This document shows, in pieces, positions 34,817 through 49,800 of a DNA stretch of 64,000 bases (position 1 is the stretch's first letter; each line of letters begins with the position of its first letter). Location of the stretch: assembly GCA_029844215.1 (NCBI GenBank), contig CM056724.1:10658307-10722306 (forward strand), read 5' to 3'. The notes below the pieces were generated by a model. The model made no database searches. It saw only the letters and a program-made list of their open reading frames with translations, and had not been told where the DNA came from. Made by a program: the position numbers and the translations under genes. Origin of the DNA: Przewalskia tangutica (Eukaryota; Streptophyta; Magnoliopsida; Solanales; Solanaceae).

Positions 34817-37800
34817 TCAGTGCAGTGGAGAATTAAGGCCTTCTTGAGAAGACAATGAGTGGATATGAAGGTGTCTTTTTGATGGGAAAGATGGTATTTT
34901 CCTAAAAGAAGGCCTTTTACTAAGGTGTTGGAGAGTTCTCTCTGTGTAAAATGTGTGCAGAACTGGTAAAGCTCTCTCCTTTAGCTTGAGAATTGTGTAG
35001 AAAAGAAATCTGTATGATATAAGAATAGCAATTACAACACCCAAATCCCACCATTTTGAGTGCTTAACTGAAAATCCAAGAACTGAGCTGATGATTACTT
35101 CACCCTTCATCTTCATTTGATCACCTGTTATTACAGGGTCAAACTCTAGTCCTATTAAATCATTCTTGTATGCACCCTGTCATTTTGCAAAATAGAGAGG
35201 AATGTTAAGGAAATATATGTATAGGAAAATGTAAGGATTTCTTACATGTCACTTACTGCTAAAAAGTACTTATATACTCATAGTGTAAAAGATTTTCACG
35301 CAAACAATGTATTTTAACTGATTCAGGTTATTTATCATGTTTACAATGTTACATCAAAATAGAATACTACGGTTAGTTATCCATCGTTAAATATCACGTG
35401 TATCTGATAGTGTAACAAAAGTATATATTGTAGTGTACAACAACGACAACAACATACTCAGTTAAATCCTATAACGTGGGGTATGTGGATGGTAGAGTGT
35501 ATGCAGATCTTATCCCTACCAAGGTAGAGAGGTTGTTCCCGAAAGAGAGAAAAGTATATATTGTAGTGTGTAGAAGTTAATCTCGTTGTAGAACTTTATC
35601 ATTTACCTTTTCGCTTTAGTATAGTCAATGATGGATAGTTCTTATACCAAATGATAGATAATTTGTCACTAAAATATTTTGACAGTGTTAGAATTTGATG
35701 ATTTAGTCACTACAGCGTTGACATATAAGTACACATCTTATCTTTGCAAAATGAATAAACTGTCTACTCAATCATATAGTACTTATTCTTAATGAAAATT
35801 GAAAATATGACTGCACATTTTGTCGAAAAACTGATGATATTCTCTTATAAATTTATATTTTTCAATGCTTTTGGAAACTAGTTCTTTATCGAATTTTATT
35901 CGGAGGAGATATTATATGTTGGATAACCAACTAATGTATAATCTTAACAAATTATTGTATAACTTTAGGACATAGAAACTTTACCTGTAAGGCCCATGCC
36001 ATGTAATTAACATATGAAATAGGGTATCTCCAAAAGACTTTTGGAAGATCAGGCATTAGCCTGAAAAAACCAGCTGAGGCCATCATAATTGCCTGCATAC
36101 ACAAACAATTACACCAAAAAAATCAAATCATAGTCTTTCATTAGCTAAAATATGAAGCTGGTACTTAATTTGCTCTCTTTTTAATTGCTATTTTTCATAT
36201 ATTAATCAATATTATAAGAATTTCCGAACAAAAAATTGTCTTGTATGCGAATGATTGATTTATTTTTATGACTATAGTTTATTAATCTGTGATAGCAGGT
36301 TAGTTACCATTTTACCAGATTACAAGTGGATATAACGTATAAACTTATAATTAACTTGTAAATGACCTAATTATATAACATCTTTTACCCCTCCGTGCAT
36401 GAAACTTCCATCACTTTTTTTTAAAAGACTGTATAAAAGATTAGTATATAGTTATACACATTATTCATCAAAGATGGGATAGTTGATACTTACAAGAAGT
36501 CCAGCACCAACAACAAGACCCATGGTGAAATTGGGAACAAAGCAAGCCACAACCATCATACAACTTTCAACAACAGCTATGGAGCTCAACAGATCAATGG
36601 CAGAATACAGGAAATGGAAGAAGCCAGGGTGGAACTTCACCAGGTTGTATGTAATTGTTGCTGAGCTCAGAGACATAACAACAAGGAACGGAAATGATGA
36701 AATGAAGTTTGAAAGAATGAATACACCAACACCATAGTGTCCACTCTTCCTTTCTTTCTCAAATATCTGCAAATAAATCTCATTTCAATCTCAATATATA
36801 TTGTCCAACATATATGAAGAATGTTTTTCATTTTTCACTCGTTGGCCAAAATTAATTACTGGTGCTAGCCAAAATATAAAAATTATATACAGTAATCATG
36901 TATATAACATATATATTTATACTTAATATACAATATATATATATATATATATATATATTTCGGGTATTACTTTTTAGGGCGGTCAGAAAAGGTAATTATT
37001 CCTCAATTTACTATGTAAGGATCGGGGTTTCTTTTCTGTTTTTTTTTAAAGAGAGGCCAAATAATTCTACAACAACTATGTTTCTCTCCCAAACAAGTTG
37101 GGATCGGCTATTTAAATCATCACTGACCATAGTAGTCCATATAAACTCATTTGTAAAAGTATAATTGAAATGTATAATTAGTATATTGGTATATTGGGTT
37201 AGTATATTGGGCTAACTAGTATAGTGGGCTTTTACAAATAGGTTGAAAACCAACTGTGTATAATTAATTGCTTTCATTCTAATACAACAGACTTTTCTTT
37301 TCCTTCTTCTGGAATACTCCCGTCTCTTCTCATCTCCCTCACCTTCCTCTTCCCTTCTCCTCTTCTTCTCCCTTCAACTTCTTGCCATCTTTCATGACAG
37401 TCTAAAGTTCAACATGGTATCAAAGCTTGTAGATCCCAGGATGTTCGAAACAGAATATTCGAACAAAGGATCAGTACAAGAAAATTGCAGATCCAGATAG
37501 ATCGGGTACATGCAAGAGAAATATCAAAAAAAATGGACACAGTTTCAGATCGAAGGAGAACAAGTGATTACTCCAGTGGACGAATCTGGAAAAAAAAAGA
37601 GATATACGACAAGCCGACATCAGAACCTATCGGAGATGGTGGAGTGAATGAAGTTGGAGATACAACAAGTTCAAGGAACAATATAGATCATAACCATCCC
37701 CTATTGTTATTTCCATCGGATGCACCTGGTTCCCTGTCTGTTGGAGTTGTCTTGAATGGAATGGACAACTATGCGCTGTGGAGTAGGGCCATGAAGTTGG

Positions 37801-40800
37801 CTCTGTTGGGGAAGAACAAGATATGGTTTATTGATGGAACGATTAGGAGAGAACATTACAGTGAAGAGGTAGCACGAGTTTGGGACAGATGCAACGCTAT
37901 TGTAGTGTCATGGTTGATGGGAAATGTCAGTAAAAGTCTGCTAACAAGGATGTTATTCAATGCTGATTCCCACATCATCTGGGAGGAGTTAAAGGAGAGA
38001 TTTGACAAGGTAAATAGTTCTAGAGCCTTTCAGATTCACAAGGAAATATTTACTTTGCGACAAGGGACTATGTCAATATCAGGATATTATTCAAGGCTGA
38101 AGGACCTTTGGGATGAGTACGACTCGATTATACCTACACTGTCGTGCTGTCCCAAGGCTAAGGAGTTCATCAATCACCTACAATATCAGAGGTTGTTGCA
38201 GTTCCTAATGGGACTGAACGAAAGTTATCATAACACAAGGAGCCAAGTTTTAATGATGCCACAAGTTCCAAATCTGAATCAGGCATATGCCTTGGTTAAT
38301 CAGGAGGAAAGTCAAAGAGCTCTGGCAGGAACAAGCAGATCAATATCTGATCATATTGAACCATCAGCATTATTCACATCCAGGAATGGAAGTAACAAGG
38401 GAGGAGGACATGGAGGAAGTCACACACAAAGAAAACCATATAATCCTAATGCTAAGTGTGATTACTGTAAGATGAATGGACATTTCACAGTGGACTGTTT
38501 CAAGTAGATGAAATGTAATCACTGCCACAAGACATGTCACTTGGAGGAGGGCTGTTACCAACTAATTGGTTATCCGGATGACTTTAAGTCCAAAGCAAAG
38601 AAGGCCTATGCAGTAACAGACCAACTTGAAGACACAGGACAACATACACAGCAGCAGAACCACCTCACAAAGGAAACCATGATGTATGATCAATTCACTC
38701 CTGTTATACCCCGTAGTTCTGACCCTACGTATGAGAGCGTACGAAAGCATGTAAGACTTAAAATTTTCTAAGGATAGGTTGACGGATTGTTCCGGACGGG
38801 TTTTAGTCAACTTTGAGGCGGGTTATGACCCGGTACATTGAGAGTTCCTAAGTGTTTCAAAGGCTAGGCGTATTTCGTGAGTCTAGATTCCAACGCAACC
38901 AACCGCTCGCCGATAGGGCGTCGAGTAGAAAGTTATAGAGTTACAAGTTCGGTCGTGATCGGACAGAAATGTGTTTGGACAAAGCGCGGGGCAGCGGCCG
39001 AAAGATCGGGCGGTCGCTGTGCCATGGCGCGGAGTTCGAGAGGTCTGGAGGTTTCAGCCGCGCCGAGGCGGGATTTTAGGCGGAAAAACTTAGAAAGTCC
39101 GATTTCTCTTTAAAAGGCCATGGGAGGGTGACAAGTTCCCCATCCGATTTTCTTGCATGCCTTATATTGACCAAGTCTTGAAGACTTGGTCATCTTTCAA
39201 ACCTCTCCCTCTCTCTAAATTAGCTCCTCCTTCTCTCTACATTTCCAAAGGAAATTCAAAGCCTAAGAAAAATCTGAAAAGTTAAGAACAAGAAGGAAGT
39301 TTGTGGCTAGCTTGTTGGTGTTGTTGTGGTGGTATTCTTGGCAAGAAAGCTAGCAAAACATTTGGGATAAATTTGGCTAAGGCTCTAAGGTAATGATTCT
39401 TCCATTGTAATTAGTTTTTAGTGTTGCATGTTAAGAAGAAAGAACTTGTGGTAGTGAATAATACACTTAGAGTCCTTGCATGTAAAAAATGTGGTTTGGA
39501 TATGAAGGATTGGTTAAGAAGAGATTATGAGCATGTTGTAGCCTAAAAACTACCTTAGAATTGTTAAGTGAATTGTTGTACCTAATGTGGCAGAATTTTA
39601 CACACCCAAGTTTGGATGTGTAATCCCCTTTAAAATGTTGGATTGTTGAGCCTTAAATGTGGTGTTTGGATGATAAATTCGGCCTTGAGAAAGGTGGCAA
39701 AGTGAGTAGAAACAAAGGAAATCTTGCCTGATTTTCCATAGAATTTAGTGACTTTGAACTTGGATTGTTCTACTTTGAGATTAGAGGTTAACAAACGTAT
39801 CATGATTATTATAGGTTGAAATATTACTTGCGGTAGTTGAGCTTAGCAAGTGGATTGACCAAAGAGGTATGTGAAGCTTTCCTATCTCTTGAGCATGAAT
39901 AGATGAAACTATGTAGTACGGTGACGTCAAGATTTGGTATTCTTACTTGTTTTAAGTATATACCGACTTGTTTCGCTTTAAGAATGTATAAGTCCTCGTT
40001 AGGGAAAAGTATGATTTTACTAAAGTGTAGAGTTAATATATGACTTTATGGGAAGTTGGTTTATTAGCTTCATAAAAGGTTAATGAGAAGAGATTTACTC
40101 TAAGTAAGATAAGTATATGAAGAGGCAAATTGATTTTAAGGCATCAATTGCCCAAAGGTTTTTATGTACAAAGAAGAGTCACTTTTAAAAGAGTTGAAGT
40201 ATGTAGTACTTGGGTTAAATTCCCGGTTTTCTTTTATTAAAGATATGATTAAGTGCCTTAAGTAAACTAAAATGAGAGGGTATATGAACAAGACTAATAA
40301 GAAGTTATAAGTTTTCTTAACTTATTTATGATTATGATATGATGACAGTTTGAGCTAGGGTAAGAGTATATCTGAGGGGTAAGCCCCAAGATCGTTATAC
40401 CACCTACTCCAGGGTAAGAGTATGTCTGAGGGGCAAGCCCCAAGATCGTCATACCACCTTCTTCAGTGTAAGAGTATATCTGAGGGGCAAGCCCCAAGAT
40501 CGTTATACCATCTGCTTCAGTGTAAGAGTATATCTGAGGGGTAAGCCCCAAGATCGTTATACCATCTGCTTCAGGGTAAGAGTATATCTGAGGGGAAAGT
40601 CCCCAAGATCGTTATACCACCTGTTCCGTGGATTTGCTACCCACGATGCGAGGAATACCTCATGCGAGTCCTTATGGGCTTATGCGGGTGAAATAGTCCC
40701 ATGCGGGCGGGTACATCCTATGCGAGGAATACCTCATGCAGATCCACAGGACCTATGCGGGTGAAATAGTCCTAGGAGTAGGGGTGCTTATTGATACTAC

Positions 40801-43800
40801 GGGCGAGGTACCCTGTTTTGACCCTAAAGCCCCTATTTTATGCAGTATTATATATATATACTTGTCACTCTCATTGTTAGTAAGGCACAGTAAAAGGTAT
40901 TTTATTGTCTTCCATGACTCCAGCTTACTTTTAGACTTATGATATCATTATTACAGTATTTTCCAGCTTTACATACTTGGTACATATTGTGCGACCTTCT
41001 CGGGCCGCGTTCATGCCGCAGTTAAGGGTAAGCAGATTGAGGATCCTCGTTCTTAGGATCACTATTCCGGTGTCAGAAGCTCCATTCCTCCGGAAGCTTG
41101 TTTATTGGTACAGATATTCCCTGATGCTATAGGTATTTTGTACATTCAGGGGTATGGCGGGGCCCTGTCCCGCCACAGTTGTTATCTTTAGAGGTCTGTG
41201 GTCACCTATGTGTTTTGGGCTATAAGAACCAGTTGTACTACTATACTTTTATTTAAGAATGTTTATGGAAGGCAGCCTTATCGGCTGGCCAGTGATGTTT
41301 ACCCCTTTTTATAAGTTATGTGTTATGTATGTTCCGCTATTCTCTCGACATATACCGATGGTGCCGGTAGGGTACGATCGCGCCCTGTGGTCGGGTCGTG
41401 ACAACTCCAAGCCAAAGACAACAGATCTTTCACATGCTGGAAGAGAAGGATAGGAGCAGAACTCACATTGCAAATATGGCAGGTATGCATACTACTGATG
41501 CAGAAGAATTACTGCAATGGATAGTAGATTCAGGTGCGACTAATCACATGATAAGTGACTCTAAACACTTACGCAATAACTTGTTAACAGAAGGAACTGG
41601 GAAGGTACAATTGCCAACAGGAGATTCAGCCAGAATCTCCCATGTTGGTGATTATCAACTTGGAAAAGGTGATGTTCTTAGAAATGTTCTGTGTGTGCCA
41701 GCATTCAAGTTTAACTTAATGGCAGTGTCGAAGGTGACTAAAGAGTTGAATTGTAGTGTCTCTTTCTTTCCCTCATGTTGTGTCTTTCAGGATCTAGCAT
41801 CTGGGAAGGTGAGGGGGATTGGTAGTGAGAAAGATGGGCTCTACATTTTGTGTTTGGATGCTGAGAATCAGGAGAAGGAACTAAGGAAGTGTATGACTGC
41901 TACTCAACATATAGATACAATGACATTGCACCAGAGACTATGTCATGTTCCCATGACAGTATTGAGGAAGATTTCTTTGTTCAAAGACAATGATAATTTT
42001 ATTTTAAATAAGTGTGAAATCTGCCCACTTTCTAGACAAATCAGATCTCCATTTCCCACTAGTACCAGTAGATCAATAAAACATTTTCAATTGCTACATT
42101 TAGATGTCTGGGGATCATATAGAACTGATACATTCAATGGCATGAGGTATTTTTTGACCATTGTAGATGATCTCTCTAGATGGACATGGGTGTTTCTGAT
42201 GAGGTTGAAATCTGATGTATCTACTGTTCTGAAAATTTTCTTTGCTGAAATAGCTACTCAGTTTGAATCTAAAGTCCAGAGAATTAGATCAGACAATGGT
42301 ACTGAATTTTTCAACCAAAACTGTAAGGAACTTTTCCAAACACTTGGAATTATACATGACAGTTCTTGCCCATACACACCACAACAAAATGGGGTAGTTG
42401 AAAGGAAACATAGGCATCTACTTGAGATAGCAAGAGCCATAAAAATTCAGGGCTGGTTGCCAGACAGATTCTGGGGAATGTGTATAGAAGTTGCAGCATA
42501 CATTATTAATAGAATTCCTTCAACAGTTCTAAATAATGAGTCTCATTTCCATAAACTATACAACAAAACACCACAACTTAATCATTTGAGAGTTATAGGT
42601 TGTTTATGTTTTGCAACCATACTTCATACACATGATAAGTTTAGTCCAAGAGCAGTTAGATGTGTCCTACTTGGGTATGCACCTACACAAAATGGATACA
42701 AACTCTATGACTTAGAAAATAGGATTATTTTTGTTAGTAGGGATGTAATATTCAGGGAAGACATTTTTCCTTTTAAAAATTGGCAGAATGAGGAGTCACT
42801 GAACATAAAAGATCATGGACAATTTTGTTATGAGGAGTTGATGAATAGTAATCATGTCACTATTATTAATGGTAATCCTGTCAGTAAGACGAATTTTGCA
42901 GGAGAAGAATCAGCATATGCAGGTCCTACTGCAGATTCAAATATCAATGGTGGTAGTGCAGACAGAGATCATAACATCAGTAACTATGCAGATGAGACAG
43001 AACATCATGAGAACAATCAGATGGAGTCAGTCACTACAACTACAACAAGGAGATCAGGAAGACATGGCAGACCTCCTATATGGCACAAGGACTATATCAC
43101 TACAAAAGGATCTCACAACTACTTATATTCAATTTCTGACAACATCACATATGCAGGTCTATCTGCTGCCTATCAACACTTTGTTGCACATGTATCTGTA
43201 GACACTGAGCCATCAAGATACTCAGCAGCTGCAAAGGATCCCAGATGGATTGCAGCCATGAAATCTGAAATCCAGGCACTAGAGGACAATGGAACATGGG
43301 AGCTAGTCAAGCTGCCTGAAGGGAAGAAAGCAATTGGTTGTAGATGGGTCTACAAGATTAAATACAAAGCATCAGGGGAGGTGGAGAGGTTCAAGGCCAG
43401 ACTTGTAGCCAAGGGATACAACCAGAAGGAAGGAATAGATTACCAAGAGACATTTTCACCTGTAGTTAAGATGGCCACAGTCAGAACTGTGGTGTCTATT
43501 GCAGCAGTGCAGCATTGGAAGATACATCAAATGGATGTATATAATGCATTTCTTCAAGGGGATTTATCTGAAGAAGTGTTCATGGCAGTTCCAGAGGGAT
43601 TCAATGCTACACGCAGGAGCACACATGTATGCAGGTTAAAGAAGTCTTTATATGGCTTGAAACAGGCCTCTAGGCAATGGAATATAAAGTTAACTACAAC
43701 TTTACTGTCATTAGGATTCACACAAAGCCATAGGGACTACTCTCTTTTCACAAGGAGAGAAGAAAAGAAGATTGTGGTGGTATTGGTATATGTGGATGAT

Positions 43801-46800
43801 CTCATGTTAACTGGGAATGATGCAGCTCTCATACAGTCCACAAAAGAAGCACTACAATCAGCCTTTAAGATAAAAGACTTGGGGGAGTTGAAGTATTTTC
43901 TTGGAATTGAGTTTGCAAGGAATTCACAAGGCATTCTAATGCATCAAAGAAAGTATGCTTTTGAACTTATATCAGACATGGGATTGGCAGGAGCCAAACC
44001 AGTGGCTTTCCCTATGGAGACAAATCAGAAACTCACTACAGTAGAGTTGGACAAAATCATTGAAGTCGATCAATCATCTCACGACTTTGATAAATTGTTG
44101 GCCGATCGACCCTGCGTATATAGAAGACTGATTGGGAGGCTGCTATATTTAACTACTACAAGACCAGATATCACCTTTGCAGTGAACTCACTCAGCCAAT
44201 TCATGCAAACACCAAAGGACTCTCACATGGAAACTGGCTTTCGATTAGTCAGATACATTAAACAGACACCAGGAATGGGTATATTTATGTCTAGTTCTGT
44301 TAATTGTGTTCCTCAGCTCAAAATGTATTGTGATGCATATTGGGGAAGTTGCGTCAACACCAGGAGATCAGTTACTGGTTATCTGGCAATGTATAGATCA
44401 TCACCTGTTTCCTGAAAATCGAAGAAGCAAGACACAATATCTCGGAGTTCAGCAGAGTACAGGGCTATGGCTTCTGCAGTTGTTGAAGTTGTTTGGCTGG
44501 CTGGGTTGTTTCAAGAGCTGGGTGTTGATATATCCAGACCATTGAGAGTATTCACAGACAGCAAATCTGCCATACAGATTGCTGGGAATCCAGTTTTCCA
44601 CTAGAGAACAAAACATATAGAAATCGATTGTCATTTTATTAGAGAAAAGATTCAAAGTGGATTGATCAATGCTCAGTTTATATCGACAAAGGAACAACCG
44701 GCTGATATACTAACAAATGCGTTGAATCGACATCAACATACTTCCTTATTATCCAAGCTAGGCTTGAAGAACATTTTCATACATCCTAGCTTGAGGGGGG
44801 TGTAAAAGTATAATTGAAATGTATAATTAGTATATTGGTATATTGGGTTAGTATATTGGGCTAACTAGTATAGTGGGCTTTTACAAATAGGTTGAAAACC
44901 AATTGTGTATAATTAATTGCTTTCATTCTAATACAACAGACTTTTCTTTTCCTTCTTCTAGAATACTCCCGTCTCTTCTCATCTTCTTCACCGACCCTTC
45001 TCCTCCATCGCCATCTTCATCAACCAACCGCTTCCTCTTCCTCTTCCCTTCTCCTCTTCTTCTCCCTTCAACTTCTTGCCATCTTTCATGGCAGTCTAAA
45101 GTTCAACATCATTTCAGGCCAGAACCTGTAATTCTACATTCATTTTAAATGATCTCAACTTAACTACTCGTTAGTTGTTCTTATTTCCTATGTTCTATTA
45201 AATTATTGATTGGACGGGAACGAATAACGAATTAAACTTATCTAACTAGCTAGTTTAATCTACGTTATATTGTATTTTTCGGTATAAGATGCATGCTCCC
45301 CTAGATTTTTAATATTTCAGTACTACTAACATATACAATTGTTCTAAGTACGGTTCAAAGCAAATATCACAAGGCCAATATCGAGCTAATAATTAATGTT
45401 CTAAATTACTTTATCTTTTCCGCGCCTTCCTTGCGGATGACATTCAAAAGCATTCATCATAAGAGAATTTGTCTAAACTTTCATTTAATGTCTTAATTTA
45501 TTAGTTTAACACTCCACTAATTAGAATTGCAAGGGTGGATTTGAAAAAGAATGTAATAAGTTACTTCTCATTTTTAAGAGATAATGATCTATTTGGACCG
45601 CCCCAAATAGCCGTATATCAAGTATAACTATATATATGATATACAGAATGAGTGTACATGTTTTGTATATTTGGTGATCACTAGTAATTAATTTTGGCCG
45701 ACTTGCGAAAAAATATGAAAAAAATCCTCTTTTTTTTTCAAAACGTCGTGTATTTAGAAATAAATCTAGTTTGCCAAAATGGCAAAGAGATTAATTACCT
45801 TCATTTCTTCAATGAAAGATGGGAAGCCTCCAATGGACATGAAAGTCATGAAGCCTGCAATGAATCCACCACAAGCTCCCCTTGCAATTATGGCATTATG
45901 TCCAGTTCCAACATCATAGAAAACAGTACCAACACAAACAGATAGTATATTGTATACTATAATCCTCAACCAATAATACCCAAAATCTCTACTCATGTTC
46001 TTCAATGATCTCTTTATCAATGTACAAAGTTGCTTTAACCATCTTGCTTGGCTCCCTCCACTTTCTTTTATTACAATATCTTTCTGAAAGCAAAAAAAAA
46101 AAAAAGAAACTAACTAGTTAAGATTGCTTTATATTTTTCTCTGTTGGTACAATAGAAAAGACTAAAAAGGTTTATAGTCTTTCAAAAGTAATGCGCCTAA
46201 GTATTCCAGGAGAAGAAACTTCATATCCTTTTGCATTTCCCCCGATTATCAAAAGCAGTTTGAAGATAAACTTTATAGTGAATATAATTTCACTGCTTCT
46301 TAATGTAATAATAATAATTGATTTTTAAGTTCGAGAATACTCTTTTGAATAGCTAATTGATTAAATTAATGAATTGCTAATATTGGATTCTTTTAGGTCT
46401 TAAGGATCATGAATTAACTTTATTGAACTTTCAAATGTAAATAAGGATTTTAATTAGCTTTAGTCCTTCTAAATGAAATAGGTTGAAAACACTCGTTTTA
46501 CGTTCATATTTTGGACCTTAGCTCCAAGAAATTGATGAAAGTATGATCTCTTTGAGTCTCAAAAAATTTAACACTAAAAGATATTAACAAAAAGAAAGAA
46601 AAGCTTGTGAAAACTTACAATATTTGCGAGTTCCCGAATTCTAGCTTTTGTCATCAATCTATGTTTTGAATATTTGTAATTTTGAATAAGCCTTACTCTA
46701 CACTCTCCAGTTGGCAGATAAACAAGTGAACCTGAGGACTCTTTGATATCCTGCATTACAAATTAGAAAACAATTATCTTTGCTGAAGGTTTTAACCGAT

Positions 46801-49800
46801 ACTTTAAGACTAAATCCTCTTGAAAAATTGATTTACAAAACATAGTATCGTTGAACAATTAAAATCATGCTGAAATAATATAAGAAATTTATCGAAAAAG
46901 AATTAATTGAAATGTAAAACTTAAGCTTTATTGGATGTGAATGTGACACAAAGAACACATATTGAAATCATGTATGTAAAATTTTATGAAACTATATATT
47001 GAGATGAGTTACTTGAGCCGAGGGTATTTCGGAAATAATCTCTCTACCATCACAAGATAGGTACACTCTACCCTCTCAAGAATCCGCTCTATGTTGTATA
47101 TATTTGACTTGGATAATTTTCTGCTATGATACTTGGGATGGAACATCACTTATTTTGAAACTTAGGGGGTAATTTATTTTTGAAGTGTTCCGTGAAAAAA
47201 CGTATCTAACATAAATATGACCCCACATGATAAACATTGTACTATTCAACAACTTATATCATACAGTACTTACATTTATTCTCCGAGACCCTATTAAAGT
47301 GGCAGTAACATCGTCAAAGTCTGAATTAATGCAGCGAAGAAAATGGTCAGCAGGATTTCTTCTAGTTGGACATGCTAACCCTGAATCACCAAAGAACTGC
47401 AAACACAAAATCAGACAAATTAAATCAAATCTTTTACCTATATATAGAGTTCACTAATCCTGATTTTAGTCTTCTACTATGGTTATCACCACATTTAATT
47501 TGTTGATTACATTAATAAAGGAGTGTGTAGCTTAACTTATGATAGCATTGTAGTAGCTGAACCAATCATTAAGAGAATTCATAATATTAAAAAGTAAACA
47601 CCCGAAGAATCTAAGAAGATACAACATTTATTATATTTATTACCTTATATATAAAAAGGGTAATTTTATGAGAAAGAGGTTCAAATGAACCATTAATGTG
47701 TCATCTTCATTAATGACAAATCTAAGTTATAATCTTTCTCCGTTACATGTTTCCTATATTTATGTGTCATCTTCATTAATGACAAATGTTAAATGGAGAA
47801 AAATAATTAATTATGTCTTGAACTTCTAAAACGACAAATAGTATTAGATAATTATTTTTAGTTATCACGATAAATAATTTGTGACTAAGGGAGTAATGCT
47901 TACCACAAAGATTATCCATAATAATGCCTTATAAGCAAACAGATCGTGTAAACATCATTTACCCCTCAATTTTTAAGGAGCTTAAGTTCTATTCACCAAC
48001 GGTTTAGAAGATATTTATATGACCTAGTGACTTAAATAAATTCATTTAGAATGCATGTAAATCTATGTGATAAATATAGATTAGCAATAAAAATGGCAAG
48101 TTACATGCTGCCACAACCGGCAAGTTAAAGTGTAAAAATATTTACATTACCCGGTGTACATAAAGGGATAATTACCGTTTGGATTTCCGTAAAAATTTAT
48201 AGTCGTCAAATGAATTGTTTTTATATATTAAGTATAATATACATATAATATGTGTTATATTCATAATCAGTATATATCTTTTATATCCATTTTAACCTCA
48301 TAATAAGAGTAGAAGCCTTGTCTTACCTCTACAGCCAGTTTAGCTTCTCCAAAATATATAGTTTCACCAGAAGATAGCAAGAAAAGGTTATCAAAAAGGG
48401 CAAAAACTTCACTACTTGGCTGATGAATAGAGCATATTATAGTCCTTCCACTTCCACCACATGCAATGTTCTTAAGAACTTGAACAACAAAATATGCTGA
48501 AGCACTGTCAAGTCCACTTGTAGGCTCATCAAGAAACAATAGTTGAGGTTGTGTGATTATCTCAAGTGCAATGCTTACTCTCTTCTTTTCACCACCACTT
48601 ATTCCTCTTAAATGCCAATTTCCAATCAAATTTTCTGCACAATCCTCCAACCCCATCTCTGATATAACATTGTCTACAATCAAATTTACTTCATTTCTAG
48701 TCATGTTGCTTGGAAGCCTCAATTGAGCTGAGTATTGGATTGTTTCTCTCACTGTTAGAGTTCCCATTAGTATATCTTCTTGTGTCACATAAGCCTGGTA
48801 TTTATACACCAAAATAATATGAAATAATCAGTGGAAGATTCAAAATTTAGATGATGAGGGATCCTGACTTCAAAGTGAAGCGAGTTAATTGTGAAATATA
48901 TTCTAATTTTAGTTTTACTTATTTTCATGCCAACACACACATATATAAGGTTCGGGCGGGAAGTCATTTTTTCTACATCAGCCATCCAAATTTAAGGATT
49001 TAAATTATATATATTAAAAGTGTAATTAGTTTTTTTTACTATTATTATATTATAATTAGAGCTGTTTTTTTATTTATAGCCCTTCGGCCAATTTAATTAT
49101 ATGCGCTAGCTAAAATAGACAAAACATATACACTGATTATGTATATTTAAATATACAATATGTATATTAAATCTATATTTGTACTTGATATACAAGACAT
49201 ATACATTTACCAACTATTATTTTGATTGCCCAATAACGTAATCTTCCCTTATAATTAACCATTTATTCCAGGTTATTGACTGTACTTTCTATGTTATCGA
49301 ATTAAAACTATTATACATAGTTACTTATTTTTGTAGATTACCTAAACCTGATAATGGAAAAAATTGTACGCAGTGAACACCAAAAGTTGAACTCTCAAAA
49401 TAGTATGGGGCAATTAATGCATAATGCCTCAATTAATAAGTCAAAGTAAATTTTAATTTTGACCAAAATACTTGCATGGTTCCTAACTACCATGATGATA
49501 AGGATCAAGGTATGAAGTACCCGCAAGGGTAGCCAAGTTGGTGTAGCAGTAGAGCGCGGGACCGCAAGGTCACGAGTTCGATCCCCTGCATAAACCTTCT
49601 TAGTTGAGTTTGTCACACATGGATTGCCAAGTGTGGTTAATCGGTTGACGTGGTTTGCAGGCTATTGCGTCAGCCCGGGGTTTACCCTATACGCACTCGA
49701 AAGAGTAGCGGCTGCGGGTTCCTTCGTAAAAAAAAAAAAAAAGGTATGAAGTTAATTAAGATATATAGTACTTACAACAAAATCATGGTCAAGTCTTCTC

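Larger units (their letters stand above)
37152..45108 (+). mobile_element. Full-length Ty1/copia retrotransposon in ABCG intron 6
   Basis: A perfect 5-bp duplication TCATT flanks the element (37147-37151 and 45109-45113). It has a 5' LTR 37152-37414, a primer-binding site TGGTATCAAAGC at 37415-37426, gag and pol frames in the plus direction (antisense to ABCG), a polypurine tract TTGAGGGGGG at 44791-44800, and a 3' LTR 44801-45108. A solo gypsy LTR (38702-41403) splits gag from protease-integrase. Without it the element is 5,250 bp, typical for the family. The order protease, integrase, reverse transcriptase, RNase H identifies copia. Confidence 0.95.

Noticed and set aside
40294..40551. Minus-strand ORF with repeated PQIYSYTE units
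   Set aside because: It is the translation of the 54-bp LTR minisatellite. The period is a multiple of three, so the open frame is expected by chance.
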